64,000 bases of DNA, from positions 806,001-870,000 of the forward strand of contig NZ_JBIQOI010000002.1 in the NCBI RefSeq assembly GCF_044197065.1, read 5' to 3'. Both the position numbers and the translations under genes were made by a program. Source of the DNA: Kluyvera ascorbata_C (GTDB lineage: Bacteria > Pseudomonadota > Gammaproteobacteria > Enterobacterales > Enterobacteriaceae). The notes under the pieces were generated by a model. It was not told the DNA's origin and searched no databases. It saw only the letters and a list, made by a program, of their open reading frames with translations. How positions within the stretch are numbered: position 1 is the first letter of the stretch; the number at the start of each line of letters is the position of its first letter. Positions 59,129-64,000 of the stretch are shown here, one piece after another.

Positions 59129-61489
59129 ATGAAAACGCTGAAAAACTGGACCCTGCAAAAACAGTCAACCCATCACGTCGAGCTGCTGGTCGACGGCCAG
59201 CACACGCTGTGCCTGTACGTGCTGGAAGAGAATCTGTTCCGCGTGCTGTTAAAACGCAAAGGCGAGCTGGCGCTGGACCGCACCTGGAGTATCGCGCCAT
59301 CGCAGGATGTGCCGTGGGAAGGTCGTAGCCGTGAGGATCTCAGTGGTTTTACCCTGCCGGCCTGGACGCTGCTCCAGCAGGACGACACCGTGACGGTGTC
59401 GACCGAATCTCTGCGCGCTACCGTCCACCAGCCGCTGTGGATTGAGTGGCACTACCGTAACGCTGAGGGTGAGTGGCAGCCGCTGGTCAACGACCGCCCG
59501 ACCAGCGCCTATCTGGTTAACGCTCACGGCGACGGTGTGGCGCACTATCAGAGCCGCCGTAAGGATGAGCGCTTTTATGGCTTGGGAGATAAAGCGGGTG
59601 ACCTGCAGCGCACCGGCAAACGCTATGAGATGCGCAACCTCGACGCGATGGGCTATAACGCGGTCAGCACCGACCCACTGTATAAACATATTCCGTTTAC
59701 CATCACCCGCCGCGACGACGTGAGCTTCGGGCTGTTTTACGACAACCTCAGCAGCTGCTGGCTGGATCTCGGCAACGAAATTGATAACTACCACACCGCC
59801 TATCGCCGCTGGCAGGCCGAGGCCGGGGATATCGACTACTACCTGTTTACCGGCGAGCGCGTGCTCGACGTGACCAAAGCCTTCGTCCGCCTGACCGGTA
59901 AAACGCTGTTTGGGCCAAAATGGAGCCTCGGCTACAGCGGTTCCACCATGCACTACACCGACGCGCCGGACGCGCAGAATCAGCTGATGAACTTTATTCG
60001 TCTGTGCGACGAGCATGCGATTCCATGCGATTCGTTCCAGCTCTCTTCCGGCTACACCTCGATTAACGGCAAGCGCTACGTTTTCAACTGGAACTACGAC
60101 AAAGTGCCACAGCCGAAGGTGATGAGCCAGGCGTTCCACGACGCCGGGCTGCATCTGGCGGCGAACATTAAGCCGTGCCTGTTGCAGGATCACCCGCGCT
60201 ACGGCGAGGTGGCGGAACAGGCGCTGTTTATTCGCGATTCCGAAAGCGACGGTCCTGAGCGTTCCAGCTTCTGGGACGACGAAGGCTCGCACCTCGACTT
60301 CACTAACCCGCAGACCGTGGCCTGGTGGCAGAATGGCGTGACCAACCAGCTTCTGGAAATGGGTATCGACTCGACCTGGAACGATAACAACGAGTTTGAA
60401 GTCTGGGACGGCGAGGCACGCTGCCACGGCTTTGGCAAAGAGATTGCTATCAAGCATATTCGCCCGGTGATGCCGCTGCTGATGATTCGCGCCTCAATGG
60501 AAGCCCAGCAGCGCTTTGCGCCGAACAAGCGTCCGTACCTGATTTCCCGTTCCGGCTGCGCCGGGATGCAGCGCTACGTGCAGACCTGGAGCGGCGATAA
60601 CCGCACCAACTGGGATACCCTGCGCTACAACACCCGCATGGGGCTGGGTATGAGCCTGTCTGGCCTCTACAACCTCGGGCATGACGTGGGCGGCTTCTCC
60701 GGCGATAAACCAGACCCGGAACTGTTCGTGCGCTGGGTGCAAAACGGCGTGATGCACCCACGCTTTACCATCCACTCCTGGAACGATGACCATACCGTCA
60801 ACGAACCGTGGATGTATCCCGCCATTACCCCAGCTATCCGCAGCGCCATTGAACTGCGTTACCGTCTGCTGCCGTACTTCTACACTCTGCTGTGGCAGGC
60901 ACATGCCGACGATGAACCGATGCTGCGCCCGACGTTCCTCGACCACGAGCACGATGAACAGACGTTTGCCGAATGCGACGATTTTCTGCTGGGGCGCGAT
61001 ATTCTGGTCGCCAGCGTCGTGGAAGCGGGCGAGCGCGAGCGCCGCGTCTGGCTGCCGGACAACGAGACCGGCTGGTACGATTTTTACACCAGCGAGTGGT
61101 TCAGCGGCGGCCAATGGATAACCCTCGATGCGCCGCTGGAGAAGCTGCCGCTGCTGGTTCGCGCCGGGGCCGGTATTCCAATGAGCGAGCGCATTACCTT
61201 TGTTAACGCCGCCGAGGATACGCAGCGCGAGCTGAAGTTGTACCCGGTGAAAGGCGTAGGCAGCACGTCTGGCCTGCTGTTTGAAGATGACGGCGAGTCG
61301 TGGGGATACCAGCAGGGCAATGCGCTGTGGCTGGAGTGGGAGATGGTCTGCACCGGCAGTACCATTGACCTGAAGGTCAACGCGCGCGGCGATTATCGTC
61401 CGGCGTGGAAGGCGCTGAAGGTGACGATGCCGGAAGGGGAAAAACGTCGGCTGTTGATTAACGGAAAAGAAGGAAATGAATGGCAGTAA
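59129..61489 (+). CDS. GH31 family alpha-glycosidase
   Basis: 786-residue cytoplasmic glycosidase with a beta-sandwich N-terminal domain (about 1-230), a catalytic barrel and C-terminal beta domains. The nucleophile is probably Asp419 in STWNDNNEFEVW and the acid/base Asp490 in TWSGDNRTNWD. Substrate-pocket segments LGHDVGGFSG and HPRFTIHSWN are conserved. GH31 covers alpha-glucosidases, xylosidases, galactosidases and sulfoquinovosidases; I cannot choose among them. There is no signal peptide, so it hydrolyses what the neighbouring MFS imports. Confidence 0.9.
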   Translation: MKTLKNWTLQKQSTHHVELLVDGQHTLCLYVLEENLFRVLLKRKGELALDRTWSIAPSQDVPWEGRSREDLSGFTLPAWTLLQQDDTVTVSTESLRATVHQPLWIEWHYRNAEGEWQPLVNDRPTSAYLVNAHGDGVAHYQSRRKDERFYGLGDKAGDLQRTGKRYEMRNLDAMGYNAVSTDPLYKHIPFTITRRDDVSFGLFYDNLSSCWLDLGNEIDNYHTAYRRWQAEAGDIDYYLFTGERVLDVTKAFVRLTGKTLFGPKWSLGYSGSTMHYTDAPDAQNQLMNFIRLCDEHAIPCDSFQLSSGYTSINGKRYVFNWNYDKVPQPKVMSQAFHDAGLHLAANIKPCLLQDHPRYGEVAEQALFIRDSESDGPERSSFWDDEGSHLDFTNPQTVAWWQNGVTNQLLEMGIDSTWNDNNEFEVWDGEARCHGFGKEIAIKHIRPVMPLLMIRASMEAQQRFAPNKRPYLISRSGCAGMQRYVQTWSGDNRTNWDTLRYNTRMGLGMSLSGLYNLGHDVGGFSGDKPDPELFVRWVQNGVMHPRFTIHSWNDDHTVNEPWMYPAITPAIRSAIELRYRLLPYFYTLLWQAHADDEPMLRPTFLDHEHDEQTFAECDDFLLGRDILVASVVEAGERERRVWLPDNETGWYDFYTSEWFSGGQWITLDAPLEKLPLLVRAGAGIPMSERITFVNAAEDTQRELKLYPVKGVGSTSGLLFEDDGESWGYQQGNALWLEWEMVCTGSTIDLKVNARGDYRPAWKALKVTMPEGEKRRLLINGKEGNEWQ

Positions 61490-61507
61490 TACCAGCGCCG
61501 GAGAGTC

Positions 61508-61578
61508 CCCGGCGTCGGCGTAAACGCCTCGGCCGGGCTACGTTTATTGTAGCCCGGCCGAGCATCGCGACGCCGGGA
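61508..61578. repeat. BIME-like REP pair between the GH31 gene and ybiT
   Basis: A CCCCGGCGTCGGCG...GGCCGGGCTAC unit and its facing partner GTAGCCCGGCCGAGC...GACGCCGGGA are separated by about 7 bp, between convergent stops. Confidence 0.82.
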
Positions 61579-61595
61579 TGGCGCCGACGAAAAGA

Positions 61596-63188
61596 TTACT
61601 CCACGCCTTTGCTGCGCAGGTAATCTTCGTAGTTGCCGCTGAAGTCCACCACGCGCTCAGGCGTAATTTCAATCACGCGGGTCGCCAGCGAGCTCACGAA
61701 CTCACGGTCGTGGGAAACGAAGATCAGGGTGCCCTGATACATTTCCAGCGCCATGTTCAGTGATTCGATCGATTCCATATCCAGGTGGTTGGTTGGTTCA
61801 TCCATCACCAGAATGTTTGGTTTCTGCATCATCAGCTTACCGAACAGCATGCGGCCTTTCTCACCACCGGACAGCACCTTCGCAGGCTTCTTGATATCGT
61901 CCTGGCTGAACAGCAGACGACCAAGGAAGCCGCGCACCACCTGCTCGTCGTCACCTTCCTGTTTCCACTGGCTCATCCAGTCAAACACGGACAGATCGTT
62001 ATCGAAATCTTCGGCGTGATCCTGGGCGTAGTAACCAATGCTGGCGTTCTCAGACCATTTCACCGTACCGCTGTCCGGCGTCAGTTCACCGACCAGGGTT
62101 TTCAGCATGGTGGATTTACCCACGCCGTTAGCGCCGATAATGGCGATCTTCTCGCCCACTTCCATCATCAGGTTGAAGTTTTTAAACAGCGGGCCGTTAT
62201 CAAAGCCTTTGGTCAGCGCTTCGACTTCCAGTGCGTTACGGAACAGTTTCTTGTCCTGTTCGAAACGGATGAACGGGTTCTGACGGCTGGAGGCCTTCAC
62301 TTCGTCGAGCTTGATTTTGTCAATCTGACGGGCACGAGAGGTCGCCTGACGAGATTTAGAGGCGTTGGCGCTAAAGCGGCTAACGAAGGATTGCAGGTCC
62401 GCAATCTGCGCTTTTTTCTTGGCGTTGTCGGCCAGCAGCCGTTCGCGCGCCTGGGTGGCTGCGGTCATGTATTCGTCGTAGTTACCGGCGTACACGCGCA
62501 GTTCACCGTAGTCGAGGTCGGCCATGTGGGTGCAGACCATGTTCAGGAAGTGACGGTCGTGCGAAATGATGATCATGGTGCTGTCGCGTTCGTTTAGCGT
62601 CTGCTCAAGCCAGCGGATGGTGTCGATGTCCAGGTTGTTCGTCGGTTCATCGAGCAGCAGAATGTCTGGGTTAGAGAACAGCGCCTGCGCCAACAGCACA
62701 CGCAGTTTCCAACCCGGCGCCACTTCGCTCATCAGGCCGTAGTGCTGCTCCAGCGGAATACCCACGCCCAGCAGCAGTTCGCCTGCACGAGATTCCGCAG
62801 AGTAACCGTCCATTTCGCCGTAAAGCACTTCGAGGTCAGCCACTTTGTAGCCGTCTTCTTCGCTCATTTCAGCCAGACCGTAGATACGGTCGCGTTCTTG
62901 CTTCACTTCCCACAGTTCGCCGTGACCCATGATCACGGTGTCGAGTACGGAGTACTCTTCGAAGGCGAACTGATCCTGACGCAGCTTACCGATACGTTCG
63001 TTCGGATCGAGGGAAACGTTGCCCAGCGTCGGCTCTAAGTCGCCGCCGAGGATTTTCATAAAGGTAGATTTGCCGCTCCCGTTTGCGCCAATCAGGCCGT
63101 AACGGTTGCCGCCGCCAAATTTGACGGAGATATTTTCGAACAGCGGCTTACTGCCGAACTGCATGGTAACGTTGCTGGTAACTAACAC
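61596..63188 (-). CDS. ybiT: ABC-F family ATPase YbiT (GUG start)
   Basis: Soluble twin-cassette ATPase of the ABC-F class, which act on ribosomes as translation factors. It has 530 residues. The first cassette has GANGSGKSTF and LLLLDEPTNNLD; the second has GANGVGKSTM, LSGGEKGRMLFG and LVMDEPTNHLD. A charged linker between them (about 240-320, KKKAQIADLQSFVSRFSANA) would be the ribosome-reaching arm. The start is GTG. Divergent from ldtB. Confidence 0.96.
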   Translation of the reverse strand: MLVTSNVTMQFGSKPLFENISVKFGGGNRYGLIGANGSGKSTFMKILGGDLEPTLGNVSLDPNERIGKLRQDQFAFEEYSVLDTVIMGHGELWEVKQERDRIYGLAEMSEEDGYKVADLEVLYGEMDGYSAESRAGELLLGVGIPLEQHYGLMSEVAPGWKLRVLLAQALFSNPDILLLDEPTNNLDIDTIRWLEQTLNERDSTMIIISHDRHFLNMVCTHMADLDYGELRVYAGNYDEYMTAATQARERLLADNAKKKAQIADLQSFVSRFSANASKSRQATSRARQIDKIKLDEVKASSRQNPFIRFEQDKKLFRNALEVEALTKGFDNGPLFKNFNLMMEVGEKIAIIGANGVGKSTMLKTLVGELTPDSGTVKWSENASIGYYAQDHAEDFDNDLSVFDWMSQWKQEGDDEQVVRGFLGRLLFSQDDIKKPAKVLSGGEKGRMLFGKLMMQKPNILVMDEPTNHLDMESIESLNMALEMYQGTLIFVSHDREFVSSLATRVIEITPERVVDFSGNYEDYLRSKGVE

Positions 63189-63336
63189 GGGAGTATCCTG
63201 AAGAATGTGACAAACCGCCTATTCTGCCACAATTCCGAATAAAAAGCGCCCGCCTTCGCCAGTGACTAAACTGTAACTCAAGTGAAAAAAATGTGATTTC
63301 GTACACATCCGAATTCCCTGCGACAAGGAATGCACA

Positions 63337-63342
63337 TATAAT
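63337..63342 (+). promoter_or_regulatory. Candidate -10 element of ldtB
   Basis: A perfect TATAAT lies about 65 bp before the ldtB start. The -35 area (TTCCCT at about 63314) is weak. The expected transcript start is near 63349. Confidence 0.5.
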
Positions 63343-63406
63343 GCGCTCCTACCAACAGTCTGAATTCTCAAACAACCGCTGTAATGGCACTGATACCTCG
63401 CACAAC

Positions 63407-64000
63407 ATGAACATGAAATTAACTACGCTTTTCGCTGCGGCGCTTGCTGTCGTAGGCTTCTGTAATACGGCATCGGCGGTTACGTATCCGCTGCCAACCG
63501 ACGGTAGCCGCATTGTCGGTCAGAATCAGGTCATCACGATCCCTGAAGACAATAAGCAACCGCTGGAATACTTCGCGGCCCAGTACCAGATGGGTCTGTC
63601 TAACATGCTGGAAGCTAACCCTGGCGTGGATACCTACCTGCCGAAAGGCGGTAGCGTGCTGAACATTCCTCAGCAGCTGATCCTGCCGGACACCGTGCAT
63701 GAAGGTATCGTCATCAACAGCGCAGAAATGCGTCTGTACTACTATCCGAAGGGCACCAACACCGTGATCGTGCTGCCAATCGGTATCGGTCAGTTGGGCA
63801 AAGATACGCCTATCAACTGGACCACCAAGGTAGAACGTAAAAAAGCGGGCCCAACCTGGACCCCAACGGCGAAAATGCACGCCGAATATGCCGCAGCCGG
63901 TAACCCGCTGCCAGCCGTCGTTCCAGCTGGCCCGGATAACCCGATGGGTCTGTACGCGCTGTATATTGGCCGTCTGTACGCTATCCACGGCACCAACGCT
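63407..64000 (+). CDS. ldtB: L,D-transpeptidase LdtB (YbiS), 3' truncated by window edge
   Basis: Periplasmic L,D-transpeptidase that links Braun lipoprotein to peptidoglycan. 198 codons are visible from the ATG at 63407; the open frame reaches the window end. The signal peptide ends at NTASAVTYP. A LysM-like segment (YFAAQYQMGLSNMLEANP) and the start of the YkuD catalytic domain (GIVINSAEMRLYYYP) follow. The visible part ends at IHGTNA, so the catalytic SHGCVRL motif lies outside. Confidence 0.96.
   Translation, partial: MNMKLTTLFAAALAVVGFCNTASAVTYPLPTDGSRIVGQNQVITIPEDNKQPLEYFAAQYQMGLSNMLEANPGVDTYLPKGGSVLNIPQQLILPDTVHEGIVINSAEMRLYYYPKGTNTVIVLPIGIGQLGKDTPINWTTKVERKKAGPTWTPTAKMHAEYAAAGNPLPAVVPAGPDNPMGLYALYIGRLYAIHGTNA

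Noticed and set aside
59249..60457. 402-codon minus-strand frame within the GH31 gene
   Set aside because: Antisense shadow of a GC-rich gene; composition is typical of a reversed coding frame and it has no family motif.

Overview
The window is chromosomal DNA from a member of the Enterobacteriaceae. From artQ to ldtB the genes are recognisable orthologues of one block of the E. coli K-12 chromosome, in conserved order but read in the opposite direction. The intergenic spaces hold REP/BIME repeats of enterobacterial type. I read it as a relative of Citrobacter, Enterobacter or Klebsiella; the genus cannot be fixed from this sequence alone.

Core backbone: artQ (partial), artM and artJ (arginine uptake); rlmC and ybjO; potFGHI (putrescine uptake); ybjN, rimK, nfsA, ybjC; grxA, ybjM, ybjL; the sigma-E sRNA gene rybB; rcdA, ybjJ, ybjI; mdfA and ybjG; deoR, dacC, gstB; bssR; iaaA-gsiABCD (glutathione uptake); moeAB; fsaA; ybiY-ybiW (glycyl radical enzyme and activase); ybiV, ybiU; ybiT; and ldtB (partial). 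As I recall the E. coli order, ybjH, yliI, rimO, yliF and yliE are missing here.

Three accessory blocks interrupt the backbone. (1) About 14.5 kb between ybjG and deoR carries two related fructose-type PTS systems, an AraC-type regulator, a PHP-domain phosphatase, a transketolase, a HAD sugar phosphatase, a GatZ/KbaZ-like protein and a transaldolase. Together they look like a pathway that phosphorylates a ketose or polyol on entry and feeds it into the non-oxidative pentose phosphate pool. One PTS multidomain protein has lost the whole PEP-binding half of its Enzyme I part, while its paralogue is intact. (2) A LacI regulator, a cytoplasmic GH5-like hydrolase and an orphan sugar-binding protein sit between gstB and bssR. 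(3) A LacI regulator, an MFS anion-sugar type transporter and a GH31 glycosidase sit between ybiU and ybiT.

The most interesting regulatory signal is a shared element, CTTTCGAATGAAAG or its reverse complement. It lies before ybiY-ybiW (with a second degenerate copy), before ybiV and before ybiU. This suggests an undescribed regulon around the uncharacterised glycyl radical enzyme YbiW. All functional assignments rest on reading motifs and remembered homologues; no search was run.
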